From assembly GCA_013396635.1 (NCBI GenBank), contig WBMW01005031.1, positions 248,001 to 312,000 of the forward strand: 64,000 nucleotides of DNA, read 5' to 3'. Both the position numbers and the translations under genes were made by a program. Positions within the stretch are counted from its first letter, which is position 1. The number at the start of each line of letters is the position of its first letter. Origin of the DNA: Penelope pileata (lineage: Eukaryota > Chordata > Aves > Galliformes > Cracidae). Under the pieces are notes generated by a model. That model was not told where the DNA came from and ran no database searches. It worked only from the letters and a program-made list of their open reading frames with translations. Below, in pieces: positions 48,553 through 60,040 of the stretch.

Positions 48553-49360
48553 AAGCATACCTATTGCCAGCTTTAGGGGACCTGAAACATAAGGATGCAT
48601 GAGAACAAGATGAGATACACCTTGCACCTCGTGTTCACTTAGGTGCGCTGAGCAATCTGCACTTCCAAGCAGGGTAATAATGCTTAAGTTGGTTATTTTA
48701 AAATAGAAATTTGGACTGCATCTCAGGTCTCTTCTTTGAAACATTATCATAGTCTCTTTACTGCCTACTGTATCCTAACTTTCTGCTTAGCATTCAAACA
48801 CTCTGTTAAAGGGGAATGGGCAGCTCATGTATGTAGGAACTGCAGTCATTACGTATCAGAGTCCAATGGGTGAATACACTGTGGGGTTGTTAGAGACCTG
48901 TTGACCTCAGAAAGTCCATGTTCACGTCTGGGATTTGGTCTTTCTTCCATGCCTTGCTAATAGTGGTTAACTATCTCTACAGTGAACTTGAAGGATTTCT
49001 GCTCTTAAGTTTTAATTAAAGTAGTTTTGCTGTTCACATTTGCTTTAGAGAGAAATAGGAATGTTGACAACCTCTTCTTTTTAGAGACTGGGGTTCAGGC
49101 AAGGAGACATCAGGATAAGTAGCTGGTATGGCTTCTTTCCTAAAGGGGGGGGACCAGACAGAGCTCTTCTCCATAGAGGGTGGAGCCGTAAGTGACTGCA
49201 GCTGTGTTGTTAATCCCATTCCTGTGGGAGAGAAACAAAGAGGGAGGGGGGGAGAGTGGAAGGTCTTTGGCAGCTTTTTACACAGATTTAACAATGCCTG
49301 GATAACCTTCTGCTTCTGGAGAGAGAAGCAGAGCTTGGATGTTGTGACACACAGAGCCAG

Positions 49361-49980
49361 AACCTGCTGGAGAGGAGCTCTACAGAGAGGGACCTGGGGG
49401 TCCTGGTAGACAACAGGTTGGCCATGAGCCAGCAGTGTGCCCTGGTGGTCAAGAAGGCCAATGGGATCCTGGGGTGCATTAAAAAGTGCATTTCCAGCAG
49501 GTCAAGGGAGGTGATCCTCCCCCTCTACTCTGCCCTGGTCAGGCCTCAGCTGGAGTACTGTATCCAGTTCTGGGCTCCCCAGTATAAAAAAGACAGGGAC
49601 CTCCTGGAAAGAGTCCAGCGGAGGGCCACAAAGATGATAAAGGGCCTGGAGCATCTCCCTTATGAGGAGAGGCTCAGTAATCTGGGTCTGTTCAGCCTGG
49701 AGAAAAGAAGGCTGAGAGGGGACCTGATACATGTTTATAAGTATCTTAGTTGCGGGAGGCAAATGGAGGTGGGGAATCTCTTTTCAGTGCTCTGTGGGGA
49801 CAGGACAAGGGGCAATGGCCTTAAGCTGGAGCACAGGAAGTTCCACACCAACATGCGGAAGAACTTCTTCATGATGCGGGTGACGGAGCACTGGAACAGG
49901 CTGCCAGGGAGGTTGTGGAGTCTCCTTCCCTGGAGATATTCAAGACCCGCCTGGACGCCTACCTGTGCAACCTGCTGTAG
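49361..49980 (+). pseudogene. CR1 ORF2 C-terminal remnant, one frameshift
   Basis: The last 200 or so codons of CR1 ORF2, downstream of the reverse transcriptase catalytic core. One frame stays open from about 49361 (codons from 49418 read MAMSQQCALVVKKANGILGC) through SREVILPLYSALVRPQLEYC, VQRRATKMIKGLEHL, EERLSNLGLFSLEKRRLRGD and MRVTEHWNRLPG. A single-base loss near 49904-49906 then throws the frame, so the true end of the protein is readable in the neighbouring frame up to the TAG at 49978. The catalytic region and endonuclease are missing, so no active enzyme can be made. The region is known as the conserved C-terminal tail of CR1 ORF2; its role is not settled. Confidence 0.88.
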
Positions 49981-50067
49981 GGAACCTGCTCTGGCAGGGG
50001 GGTTGGACTCGATGATCTCTTGAGGTCCCTTCCAACCCCTACAATTCTGTGATTCTGTGATTCTATG
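49361..50067 (+). mobile_element. CR1 LINE, 3' third, young-looking
   Basis: 5'-truncated CR1 of about 700 bp in + orientation. It runs from the ORF2 segment encoding LLERSSTERDLGVLVD through the ORF2 stop at 49978-49980, then a short 3' UTR (GGGGGGTTGGACTCGATGAT, TTGAGGTCCCTTCCAACCCC) and ends in three tandem octamers (ATTCTGTG, ATTCTGTG, ATTCTATG; 50044-50067), the normal complete CR1 terminus. Compared with the other copies it has few changes and a long open frame, so it is among the youngest here. The 5' edge near 49361 is approximate. Confidence 0.93.
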
Positions 50068-51774
50068 TCCCCATCTGTTGTGGCAGGCAGTAGCTGCTGA
50101 CTGACTGAAGGCTGTTTCTTGCCTCTGTTGGATGGATAGTGTAACGATTGGAGGAAAGATTAACCTGTTTGGTCTGGCAATTAAAAACAGTCTTTAGCTG
50201 CTGTAAAAGCCCGTTTCTAAATGAGTGCTGTAATGATTTTCCTTAGTATTTAACAATTAAATGAGGACTAGGTAGAGTCCAGTCAGGCATCTGAATAAGC
50301 ATATTCTGAATTCATGAAGTGATCTTCATTTGGAACAGGTTCATAGCACCAGATCTTTGCTCCATTCATTCCAAAATGAATGAAAGAAGGAAAGAAGATT
50401 GGGAGGTTCAAGAAAAATAGGATTGCAGGAAAAATTTCTTCAGGTTTGAACCATAGATGAGGCTTAAAAGTCATATATCTAAATTGAATTCCTTGGCACT
50501 GTAGAAATCCCCAAACCTCCTGCAGATACAGACTGTTCTCTAATATCCCAACACATCCACTGTTTCACTGGGGGTATCCAGAACTACCCAGGTATGGCTT
50601 CCTCAGGCTTTCTGATCATCATTCCCCTTTGTTTCTCTCCTCTGTGGTCTTACGTAGCCCGATCTAGCAATTGTTATTGGATTAATGTTTACATCCAGGA
50701 ACAAATAATGCAGGATAGTTGGAGGATGGACAGAAAACTGTGGCTATACAGAACACGTGGGCTTTATGAGACCTGGATTTGAAACTGTGCTCAGAAACTC
50801 AACTCTAGGTCTTGCTGCTGTGAGTGGAGGAGAGCTACTGAGGATCTCATGATGAATCTCTATTGCTCAGGCTATTTTGTTTCTCATAAAGAATTCATTA
50901 TCCCTCTGAGCATGGTCTTGAATTATCCTTTCCCATCCATTTACTTTCCTTCCTCTCTGGCCCAGAAAATAATTTTCTGTTGAAGTGTAATAGCTTCATC
51001 AGGAGAGCTTTAGAAATCCTTGTCTGTGAATGCTTAACAGACTAGTGATAAGAGATCCCTTTGGGTTCAATGTTTTGTTTCAACCTGGGCATAGAAAGGA
51101 GTTGTTTACAGGTCTCTTATTGCATTTGTTCAGAGCTCTAAGCTATTAGGGGAGGAGGCTTTCTAAAGGTAAATCTGCTTCGAAGGTAATTGGGAGATTG
51201 GATCTGTAGGAAATGAGGCAAAGCTCCTGTCTGGGGTATAGGCTTGAGTTAAACCTACAAAAGCACTATGAAACCAGAATTTAAGTTGTTTAGTCCATAG
51301 ATTCATGAGGGGCCTGAGACACTTACTCTTAGGCAGGTCTGAAGATGTGAGAAGCTCTTTGAGCGAAGGACAGAGATGCAACAGGGTGTTTCAGGTTCCT
51401 AAACTTCTCTCAAGTGTTGTGTTAATGAATCAAAGAGACAAGAGCAATTTTCCAAATGTTATGTCCCTCAAATTGTGAAAACATAAGTCCCTTGCTACTT
51501 TAGGTTATTCTCTACTCTTCTAAAAAGCTCTTGTGTTTTCAGATTTTGAAATGACAGAGATAAATACAAGAAACAAAATGGAAGGTCATGAAGGAATCCT
51601 AGTCACCATACACTGCTGTGATATTAGGGTGTGATTCTATGCTCTCCTGTGTTCATTAGTGCTGCCATGCTGTTACTCCTGATTTATGGTTGTATAAATA
51701 AGAAGTGAACCAGACCTGCTGCAGGTTTGTTGACTAGCCCTGGAGAAAATCACAGCAGTTTCTTTTTTATTTTC

Positions 51775-51805
<31 letters not shown>

Positions 51806-52123
51806 TTTTTTTTTATTTTGTTTAAATCTCAAAATTGACAAAAGGTGGANTAGAATAAGCGGAAATCTCAGAGCCAGGATTAGGTGATAGGTCACCCTCA
51901 CCCTTGGATCTGCAGTTGGATAAATCAACCTTTGTGTGCATGGCAGTGACAAAGTTTTCTGCTGGAGGGAGAGAGCAAGGCCTGAGGTGAAAAACCCTCC
52001 CCAAAAACCTGTCAGGAGGTCTTGCTTATGCAAGCCAATGGTGGTATTTAAACAACCATAGAACCAAAGATTAAGCAAAAATAAATAAATAATTTCCTGA
52101 CTGCAAATATATTTAGTCTAAAA
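50068..52123. other. Non-coding DNA with a long poly-T tract
   Basis: About 2 kb of unique sequence between two CR1 copies. No exon is recognisable. The long T tract at 51759-51823 and an N at 51850 are the only marked features. Confidence 0.55.
51759..51823 (+). repeat. Long poly-T/pyrimidine tract
   Basis: A 65-bp T-rich tract with few interruptions; its core is 28 uninterrupted T residues (51787-51814), the longest homopolymer in the window. An ambiguous base follows at 51850. On the - strand this reads as AAACAAAATAAA and then poly-A, which could suggest a reverse-inserted retrocopy, but the sequence before it (51824-52080) matches no transcript I recognise. Birds make few poly-A retrocopies because CR1 does not use poly-A tails. 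Confidence 0.88.
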
Positions 52124-52707
52124 ATCATAGAATCATAGAATATCTCAAGTTGGAGGGACCCACAAGGATCATTGAGCCCAATTCCTGGCTCCACACAGTA
52201 CCACCCAAAAATCAAACTCCATGTCTGAGAGCATTGTCCAAACACACCCTGAACTTGAGCAACGTGGGGCCATGCCCACTGCCCTGGAGAGCCTGTGCCA
52301 TGCCCACCACCCTCTGGGGAAGAACCTTTTCCTAACACCCAGCCTGACCCTCCAATCCATGGCTTCACCAGTGCAGAGCAGAGTGAGACAATCCCTCCCC
52401 TCGCCTGGCTGGCAGTGCCTGAAGCACCCCAGGATATGATTGGCACTCTTGGCTGCCAGGCCACACTGCTGGCTCACATTCAACTTGCCATCAATCAGAA
52501 CCCACAGACTCCTTTCCGCAGGGCTGCTCTCCAGCCTCTCATCCCCTAGTCTGTAGAAGAGCCGGAGTTACCCTATCTCAGGTGCAGAATCCAGCACTTG
52601 CTCTTGTTGATTTTCTTGCAGTTGCTGGTTGTCCAGCTCTCCAATTTGCAAAGATCTCTCTACAAGGCCTCTCTATCCTTGGAGGAGCCCGTGGCTCCTC
52701 CCAATTT
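52124..52707 (-). mobile_element. CR1 LINE with internal deletion
   Basis: Reverse-inserted CR1. The + strand starts AATCATAGAATCATAGAAT, then AAGTTGGAGGGACCCACAAG, CACCACCCTCTGGGGAAG and CCCAGCCTGACCCTCC. It then jumps near 52352-52362 straight to CACCAGTGCAGAGCAG, CTGGCTGCCAGGCC-like and CCAGCCTCTCATCCCCTAG blocks, and fades near 52707 in the segment just short of the polymerase DD box. Compared with the copy at 12612, about 280-300 bp (equivalent to 12841-13123) is missing. ORF2 remnants are out of frame. Either a post-insertion deletion or a deleted source lineage could explain the gap. Confidence 0.92.
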
Positions 52708-55700
52708 CCTAAAAAAACCAAATAATTATTTTTACTTGAGTTTTTGCAGAACTGAGCCATTGGGATGTAAGCCCTCTGAGGAAAGAATTCCTTCTTTGTG
52801 TTTCAGTTGTTACGCCTGGTGATGGTGTAACAAAAATAATTATTGAGATGGCATCCGTTGGGCTCTTCACCTGACACTGGCTGTTTGATGTCTTTTGAAA
52901 AAGATGGGGAAACCAGATAGACTCAGTCTGCAAGTTCATCAGGTTGTTGGTTATCATGATGGAAAGAGTGTAACTCATCAGCAAGGCAAATCTCTTTCAT
53001 ATATATCTTGAAGGAATGCTGCAGATGGCAGTTGCCTCCGAGCATATATAAAGTTTGGACAAGTTTCAGTGCTGTTGTTATCCATACACTGCTTGCTTAC
53101 AGCTATTCATCCTGTCACTTTTTCTGCTAAGTCTTCTCTTTTGTTACGTTCTTTGTGCATGCTCAGATACTAGCAAACTCACAGGAACTTTTGCAGCTTT
53201 TCATTAGATTTTCTTTTACCAATGCAAAGCCAAGAATTTGTGTTTTTCTTATGTCTTGCAAATGGTATACACGAAATTAAATTTTTTAAGAAAGCCATTA
53301 CTACTGACTTCTTATCAACTTATACCAAATATTTTGCTCAACATAACTACAATTTTATATACTGAATTCTTAGTACGAAATAGCTTTGCTAGACAGCATT
53401 AAAACTTTCATTTTATGGCTTCTTTTTGATTTACTTCTGTACTCAGCAGGAAAAGCATCTATTTCCATTCCAACTCAGCACACCACCAAGCACTCTGGGA
53501 ATATGGTTATGGAGTTCAGCATAAATATGAATCTTTGACTAACAGTGCAAATCTGTGGCTGTTAAAGAGCTGGCTGAGCCTTTCTCCTGACATATAGAAG
53601 TGTAAGCAGTCGCACCGTGTGCAGAAGTTGTTGACTTAGGCTTAGATTTTTCTTTTTAAAAACCAGATTTCATCTTGAAAATCTACCACTGAAATGTAGG
53701 ATAATGGTAAGAAATCAGCATTTCCGAAAAACAAGTTTTAGTCTGGTAGTTTAGATATCCAGGAATAATAAAAAAAAACAACACTCAAAATTAAATTTTC
53801 CTCAGGTCACCTACCTGCAGATCATGTGTAAAAGTCCTGATTTTCTGCATCCCTTTTCAAGTATAAGGGCTGCTTTTTCGAATTCTGCATTTGAATTCTT
53901 CTATGAAAATCAGAAAACGAGCATGAAATGATGATTTCTTAAACAGAATCGAAAACATGGCCTGTGATATTTCTGGAAAGTGCCTGCAAGTCTGAACACA
54001 TTACAACTTCTTTCAGTCACTGCTATTTGCATCTTCAGAAAACTGCCTTAGGTAAAGGTAATTATTACATTTTTTAAGACTGTTTCCGTAAGATGTGTGG
54101 ATTGTCTTTCAGCCTAACTCTCCACTGGTAAGGGTGTGATATATTTAGGGTATTGCAAGTCACAGATACAGGGAATATCTCATAATCTTGTACACTTCAC
54201 TTAGTTTAGAGAAGGATATCTTTGAGGTGTGACCCTGGACACCTGATTGCGTTTCTCTTCTTCTTCTCAGTACAGAATTATTATCTGCCCAACAGTGGAG
54301 ATCACACAGCTTTGGTACTCACTTGGATGCTTTGTTTGAGCCTTACATGCTGTGTTCACTTACTTACTTTTTTTACTTACTTTAAATTTCTGTTAACATA
54401 TATCACATGGAACATAGGATTTAAATTTTCCCTTTTCCCCTTCTTGCTCATGTGTTGTCTTCCCTGTTTATTCCTTCTGTTCTTGCTTTTCAGCCTGAGT
54501 CTGCCTGCCAAGGCTGTTGCTCTGAGGCTGGACAAGCAGCACTTTTTCAGGTCTGATCCTGCAACATTTCTGCCAAACTTCGAGTTGGCCTGTAAAACTG
54601 AGCGCTGTGTTCAAATGTATTTATTTTTGTTCTTTAAAAGTCAGCTACTAGAAAGAGCCATTATCTGAGATACATGCAGCATCGATCTTTCCCTCCCGCC
54701 CCTTGCTTTTATGTAGCTTGCCTTGTTTTATCTTCAAGCAAACTGGATCAGATTTTAACAACAAGAGCAACAAAAGCAACAGCTCCATACCTTTTCTCTC
54801 CAAAAAGGACATTGGTTACCATCTTTAATACCATATAAAAGCTTCCAGGAGTGGTCTTACTCTGTAAGGCTTCTCTCCAGCAAAATGAGAAATATCCATG
54901 AGTGCTTTATGTTCCAAGTTCTTTTAACAAATGCTTTCAGAAATGTTTTTACAGATTTCTAGTAATGGCTGTGGCTTTAAGGTCCCTGTACTCAAAATCC
55001 TGGACCGTGTTTAATTTTTCAGCTCTGTGAAGTAACAGGGTCATGTTAATGTCTTTCAGTCCCTGAGAATTTCTCTTCCATTAAAGTTAATGTAATATAG
55101 TCCAAGCTTGGGATGCCACACAATGATCTCACTGCAGGATGGAGCTTACTTTGCTGATGTACTTGCACTGTAATCAGTGGGGCTATTCATGTCAGTAAAA
55201 CGAGCAATGTTTGACCCCGGGACTGAAATGAACATCAATCATATATACAAGACTTGGTTTAGTAGAATTATCTTGCTATTTTACTTCTTTTTATTATTAT
55301 TATTAATTCCCTATCAAATTTAATAGCTTGAAACATTTGAAAAATAACCAGTAATATACTGGGCATAAAGGATAAATGGATAATTCTTTAATTATCTAGT
55401 GTCATAAAGCCAAGTCTTCGATTACAGTGTATGAACACCTTTGGTTCATTCCTAACAACTCTGAATCTTGTCCAATGATCATGCTTTCTGACTACTTGTC
55501 AAGTTTATACAGCACATCCTATGCCCTGATGGGACTTATGGCTAATCTAAGGGTGAAGTTATCATGAATTTATGCTTCCATGCTAGAGAGTTCCTTCTGA
55601 TCATCTAGCATGAACCCTTGCCTTTCACAGGCCATAGCTTGTCAATCACTCTTACCTGTTTCAAGCCATCCTTCACAGCAGCCACTAACCTGTTGCTTGC

Positions 55701-56641
55701 TCTGTGCCTCGAGAGCACAGGGCAGATGACATAAACCGTGTGTTGTGATGCAGCTCCCTTGCAGCCACCTCCATTTCACACCTGGCTACAATTTAACTGT
55801 AAAACAGAGCTCCATGTTAACATTGGACAACTTTTACCGAGCACTCTGGTAAACAACTTTTTTTTTAATTCTTCCTCAGTTCATCAGAATTTCAATCTGC
55901 TCATGAACTGAACAGAAGTGAATAGCTTCAATCTCAGACAAAAAAAAAAAATACAAAAATTTAGTCCCAAGAAAGGTTTTACTTGCCAATGGCATTTTTT
56001 TTCCCCTGCCCCAGTTATGAACAACAGAAGATCCCATTCAGAAGTGCCAGGTCAGAGGATGAGCAGAGGATGGAGTTTGGCTGTCAATCCTTACACACAT
56101 ACTTGCACTGTTTCTGCAGTAATGTCACAGACAAGAAGAGCATTCACTGAGAAGTTTCAGAGCTCTCATGGAGCACCTGCTCAAACTGGTGTTTTGAGAG
56201 CTTGCAGGTGAGGAGGCATTTTGCAGCTTGGGCAGAACTTAGTAATCTGGCAGGAGCCTGAGCCAGAGCAAGCTGGGCACTGAGATGACCCAATCAACCC
56301 AGTCCGATTACGAAGTCCAATGTGAAGTAAATGGCAGCCCCAACAGCTATGGTGTTGGACAGAGCTTTTTGGGAGGGAGACTGGGGAGGAACTGCCATAG
56401 GAAACAGGATGGAAGAGCCACATTCTCTTCGGCTCAGCAATTTACAGCACAACTTCTCATTTGATACTGGGGCCTCTGATGAGACAGTGTCTGGTCCAAT
56501 TATAAAGACCACGTGATCCCAGGGAAGTGGTTCTGGTGGCTGTGATCAACATGAGACTTGCTTGGCCCTCAGCTGTTTGTACTGTTCAGAGACCCAGCAC
56601 CCCATGAGCTTTATTTGTTGCCAAAGAATAATTTCACCCAG
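52708..56641. other. AT-rich non-coding DNA, no gene recognised
   Basis: About 3.9 kb of unique AT-rich sequence. A 148-codon frame at 54222-54668 (+) is rich in F and L because it crosses a T-rich stretch with decayed ACTT repeats (54356-54388), and is not credible as a protein. A short ATT repeat lies near 55291. Nothing else is identifiable. Confidence 0.55.
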
Positions 56642-56769
56642 GAATCATAGAATCATAGAATGGTTCAGGTTGGAAGGGACCTTAGAGATCATCTTGTTCC
56701 AATGCCCCTGCCATGGGCAAGGACACCTCCCACTAGACCAGGCTGCCCAAAGCTGCATCCAGCCTGGCC
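56642..56769 (-). mobile_element. CR1 LINE, short 3' fragment
   Basis: Reverse-inserted, strongly 5'-truncated CR1 of about 128 bp: AATCATAGAATCATAGAATG, GGTTGGAAGGGACCTTAGAG, GCAAGGACACCTCCCACTAG, CAGCCTGGCCA. It shares almost every base with the first 120 bp of the copy at 45966, including CTTGTTCCAA and CCATGGGCAAGG, so the two are from one subfamily and probably similar in age. Confidence 0.93.
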
Positions 56770-58744
56770 ACCTGGGCCGTGCATCTCTGCAAGCTGTAAG
56801 AGTTAAGCAAAGGTGATGTCTAGCTGAAGAGCCATTGACAGGCTGCTACTACACTGACAGAATTGCTTTACACATGTGGGATCGCCTCGTGTTTTAGCAG
56901 TTCAGGCACCACACCAATTTGCCACCAGCAGAACGATGTGGGGTAATGCACAGTATTCTGCCTTTGTCACCTCAGTGACAGTGTGTATTGGAGAAACAAC
57001 AGCAAGGAGCACTGTAATTGTGGTAGAGCTCACTCCAAGGAAACCTGATCTGGTGTTCATGCTGAGCCGATGTGAAAGCTCCCGACTGTTTCCTTGCACC
57101 ATGGTTGTTCACACTGTAATTCCAGGCTCCCGTGTGAGCCGTGGGCGGCAGCGAGCTCAGCTGAGGCAGCCACAGCTGCAAAATAAACAACCCTCAGGAA
57201 GATGTCAGGGGAAAAGGAGAAAATTGCCATGTGCTCCTGAGTTAGCAGGCAGCTGAGCAGTGACAGAGATGTCACTCTCTGCTTGCAAGGTGTGGAACAC
57301 CCTGCTCCTGGTGCGTATCCCTTTCTCTAGGCATCAGTGTCACGGTACAGGATGAGGCTCGCAGTGTCCATTTCTACTCCTGGACAGTAAATTTTTTCCC
57401 ACTAATTCTTGAGAATTTGATGATCTCTCCCTTCCCCGCCCCTGTTCTTTCCCCAAGGAAGATTGGGGCTATTCCTAATTTTTTCAGCTAAATCTTTTCT
57501 TTCCCTCTCAGTACAGACACTGGAGGTATTAATAAGTTATAGAGAGCAGTTGAAATTTTCACAGAAAGAGATTCCCTTAAAATGCAGCAAATGTCAAGCA
57601 GTTGACAGACTTGTTTCAGGAATAGAAATGCCTTTTCTCCAAGCTCTGTGTGTGCCCATGTAACCTTCAGCAAGCACTGCAGAAGATGTGGGTCTGTCCT
57701 GGGCTGCTCCTGCAGCTAATGCTGCATGGCAGAGCATGGCACATGGCTGTGTTCCCTTCCCTCCCTAGCAGGGATAAAGATAAATTCTCTCAGTTGCTCC
57801 ATGCATTATTTAGATCTTTTGCCAAGCCCTGCTCTGTCTGGTTCTTTTTCCAGAAAATATTTTGTTATTGTTGCTGTTTGTCTCTCATCACTAGGGGAAA
57901 ACCAAGAATGGATTCCTTCTCTGTTATTTAGGTTTTCAGTTGCTGCATTAATCTGCTCAGTTCAAATATTGACTCGCGAGAGCTCGGTACTTCTAACCAT
58001 ATGTTTAATTCCTTTTGACCAACCAGGACTAACCAATAAATGGGGCAGGCAGTGTTTTTAGGGGGAGCCCTTTGTTTCTGCATGCACAGCATGTTTCTGA
58101 GGCTGGAACTGTGTTATCCTCATATTTCTGGCTTTCATGCTGCTTGCAAAATGACACTCCCAGGGCTACTAATTTCCCTGGAAGAAGCTGTAATGGTGTG
58201 AAGTCTTTCCTCTGATTTACTTCACACAGTCCTGCATGCAGCTTTTCAGAGGGAAAAAGAAAAGAGCAGCACCAGCTCCTCCTCTGGGAGTGTTCACCTC
58301 CTCTGCTTCCTCCTTTCCATTCTGTGAGGGACAGTTCTGTGCTGGCAGATGCAAAGTGCAGCTGTGCCTCCTCCTTCATCTTTGTCACTTCTCATCTGCA
58401 GGAGTGCTGGCAAAGGCAGTGTGGCTATTATGGGGCAGAGGAAGGAGACGTGCAGAGCCTTCACAGTTCAGTAACACACGATGGAAGACTGCTGTTGTGC
58501 AGTATGTCTCAGCCTGGAAGAAGAGAGCTTTTCATTGTCAATAAGAGACTTAGTTTTAGTCTCCTTTGTTTTAACAGTGGGGTGCAAGGTGGGATCTTTG
58601 GTTTATTATTTGAATTTTCTCTTCTAAGGTCTCATGAAAGATAGCTTCTCAGCATATTCAGATGCCATCGCTATACTGTAGAATGCTGAGGACTGGAAAT
58701 GAAGCAGAAGAGCATTGGATTGTCTAGTTAGCAGGACCATTATG
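56770..58744. other. Non-coding DNA, no gene recognised
   Basis: About 2 kb of unique sequence. Overlapping frames of 93-126 codons on both strands near 56.9-58.4 kb show no known signature. No microsatellite or transposon is recognisable. Confidence 0.55.
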
Positions 58745-58882
58745 GAATCTTAGAATCATAGAAACACTAGGTTGGAAAGGACCTACAAGATCACCTAGTC
58801 CAACTGTCCTCCTATCACCATCACTACCCACTAAGCTACTAAATCATATCCCTTAGCACCTCATCTAGACACTTCCTGAACA
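58745..58882 (-). mobile_element. CR1 LINE, short 3' fragment of another subfamily
   Basis: The + strand reads GAATCTTAGAATCATAGAAA, TAGGTTGGAAAGGACCTACA, AGATCACCTAGTCCAACTG, CACTACCCACTAAGC and CATCTAGACACTTCCTGAAC. The GGACCTACAAGATCACCTAG block differs from the GGGACCTTAGAGATCATC block of 45966 and 56642, so this is a different CR1 subfamily. 5'-truncated after about 138 bp. Confidence 0.88.
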
Positions 58883-59179
58883 TTATGCAATGTAATGGTA
58901 AATATTTGAACACATGATCTTCAGAGTTGCCTTTCTCTTACTTGCAACATTCATTTGATAACAACTATGCATCAAACAAGTTTTTTGAGCATGTATTAAA
59001 CAACAAGTGTTTACAGGCCAAATATCCCTAGAACACAACAAGAGCAATAGTGATAAAAGGCAGTTGTGTTTTCATCTGAACCATGTGGTCCTCTTGTATC
59101 AATGGAAGTGTTTGATCACACCTATGAGACTCATGTGCTGAGAGTTCATGAGTAGCATCTTTCACCTTCTGCAACAGTA
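58883..59179. other. Short unique spacer between two CR1 copies
   Basis: About 300 bp of AT-rich sequence with no recognisable feature. The two flanking CR1 copies face away from each other (5' ends towards this spacer). The boundary with the next CR1 is approximate. Confidence 0.5.
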
Positions 59180-60040
59180 GAGATCTCAGCCTTCTGATAC
59201 TGAACTGGGAGGTGCTGTTAACTCTCTGGAGGGATGAGAGGCCTTGCAGAGGGAACTAGATAGACTGGAAAATGGACAGTCTGCAACATCATGAGGTCCA
59301 TCAGGAAAATGCTAAGTTCTACACCTGAGATGGAGTAACGCCAGACACAGGCACAGAGTGGGACATGAGTGACTGGGGAACAGCTCAGCAGGAAGGGACC
59401 AGGGAGTGCTGGTGACAGGAAGCTCAGCACAATCCAGCAGTGTGTCCTGGCAGCCACGGGGTGCATTTTGCATTTTAGGGTGCACTGAATATAGCATAGC
59501 CATCCAGTCAAAGGAGGTGATTCTCCCACTATATTTAGTGTTGGTGTGGCCTCACCTTGAATATTGTGCACAGTTTTATAAAAAGGATGGTAAGGTCCTT
59601 GAAAGCATCCAGAGGAGGGCAACACAGCTGGTAGCAGGGCTGGAAGGGATGTCCTGTGAGGAGAGGCTGAGGGCACTTGGGTTATCCAGTCTGGAGAAAA
59701 GAAGGCTGAGGGGAGTCCTCATTGCTCTCTGCAGGTCCCTGAGGAGGAGAGGCACAGAGGTTGGTGCCGGGCTCTGCTCCTGGTCACCAATGCCAGGGTG
59801 TAGGAATGGCAAAAAGATGCCAGGGGAGGTTAAGACTGGACTTTGGGAAAAAATTTGTTCACTGTGAAGGTAGTCAGACACTGGACCAGGCTTCTTAGTG
59901 AAGTGACTGGTGTCCCATGCCTGTAAGTGTTCAGGAGGAATTTGGACAATGCCCTCAATAATATGCTTTAACTTTTGTTTAGTCCTGAAATGGTCCTGAC
60001 GGTGGACTAGGTAATCTTTGAAGGTCCCTCCCAACTGAAC
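59180..60040 (+). mobile_element. CR1 LINE, 3' part, with expanded tail
   Basis: 5'-truncated + strand CR1. Blocks in order: GGGAGGTGCTGTTAAC, TGGAGGGATGAGAGGCCTTG, ATGGAGTAACGCCAGACAC, AGCAGTGTGTCCTGGCAGCC, AAAGGAGGTGATTCTCCCAC, TTGGTGTGGCCTCACCTTGA, CCAGAGGAGGGCAACACAGC, GAGGAGAGGCTGAGGGCACT, TTTGGACAATGCCCTCAATA and GTCCCTCCCAACTGAAC. This subfamily ends in ATTCT pentamers rather than octamers, and here those have grown into the 105-bp microsatellite that follows. Several small deletions are visible, for example in the ORF2 part near 59420-59500. The start is approximate. Confidence 0.92.
59406..59867 (+). pseudogene. CR1 ORF2 C-terminal remnant
   Basis: Decayed C-terminal part of CR1 ORF2. 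Residues recognisable in one frame are SKEVILPLYLVLVWPHLEYC, VLESIQRRATQLVAGLEGM, CEERLRALGLSSLEKRRLRG and VLIALCRSLRRRG. Before SKEVILP the equivalent of the SQQCALAAKKANGILGC stretch is disrupted and shortened. After about residue 120 the frame is lost: the KFFTxRVxxHWNRLP-like region is visible only as nucleotide similarity near 59855-59900. No catalytic motif is present. Non-functional. Confidence 0.85.

Larger units (their letters stand above)
46307..49360. other. Non-coding DNA with simple repeats, no gene recognised
   Basis: About 3 kb with no recognisable exon. It contains a 17-nt poly-A tract (46477), a 14-nt poly-T tract (46964), a pyrimidine-rich stretch (48361-48425) and an AAAT microsatellite (48534). 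A 16-nt piece resembling a reversed CR1 tail (CATAGAATCATAGAAC, 47541) is too short to call. The exact start of the next CR1 near 49361 is uncertain. Confidence 0.55.

Noticed and set aside
52048..52464. 138-codon open frame on the - strand
   Set aside because: Reads CR1 sequence out of frame across the internal deletion.
54222..54668. 148-codon F/L-rich frame that looks like a membrane protein
   Set aside because: The hydrophobic look comes from T-rich sequence with ACTT repeats; no conserved family pattern.
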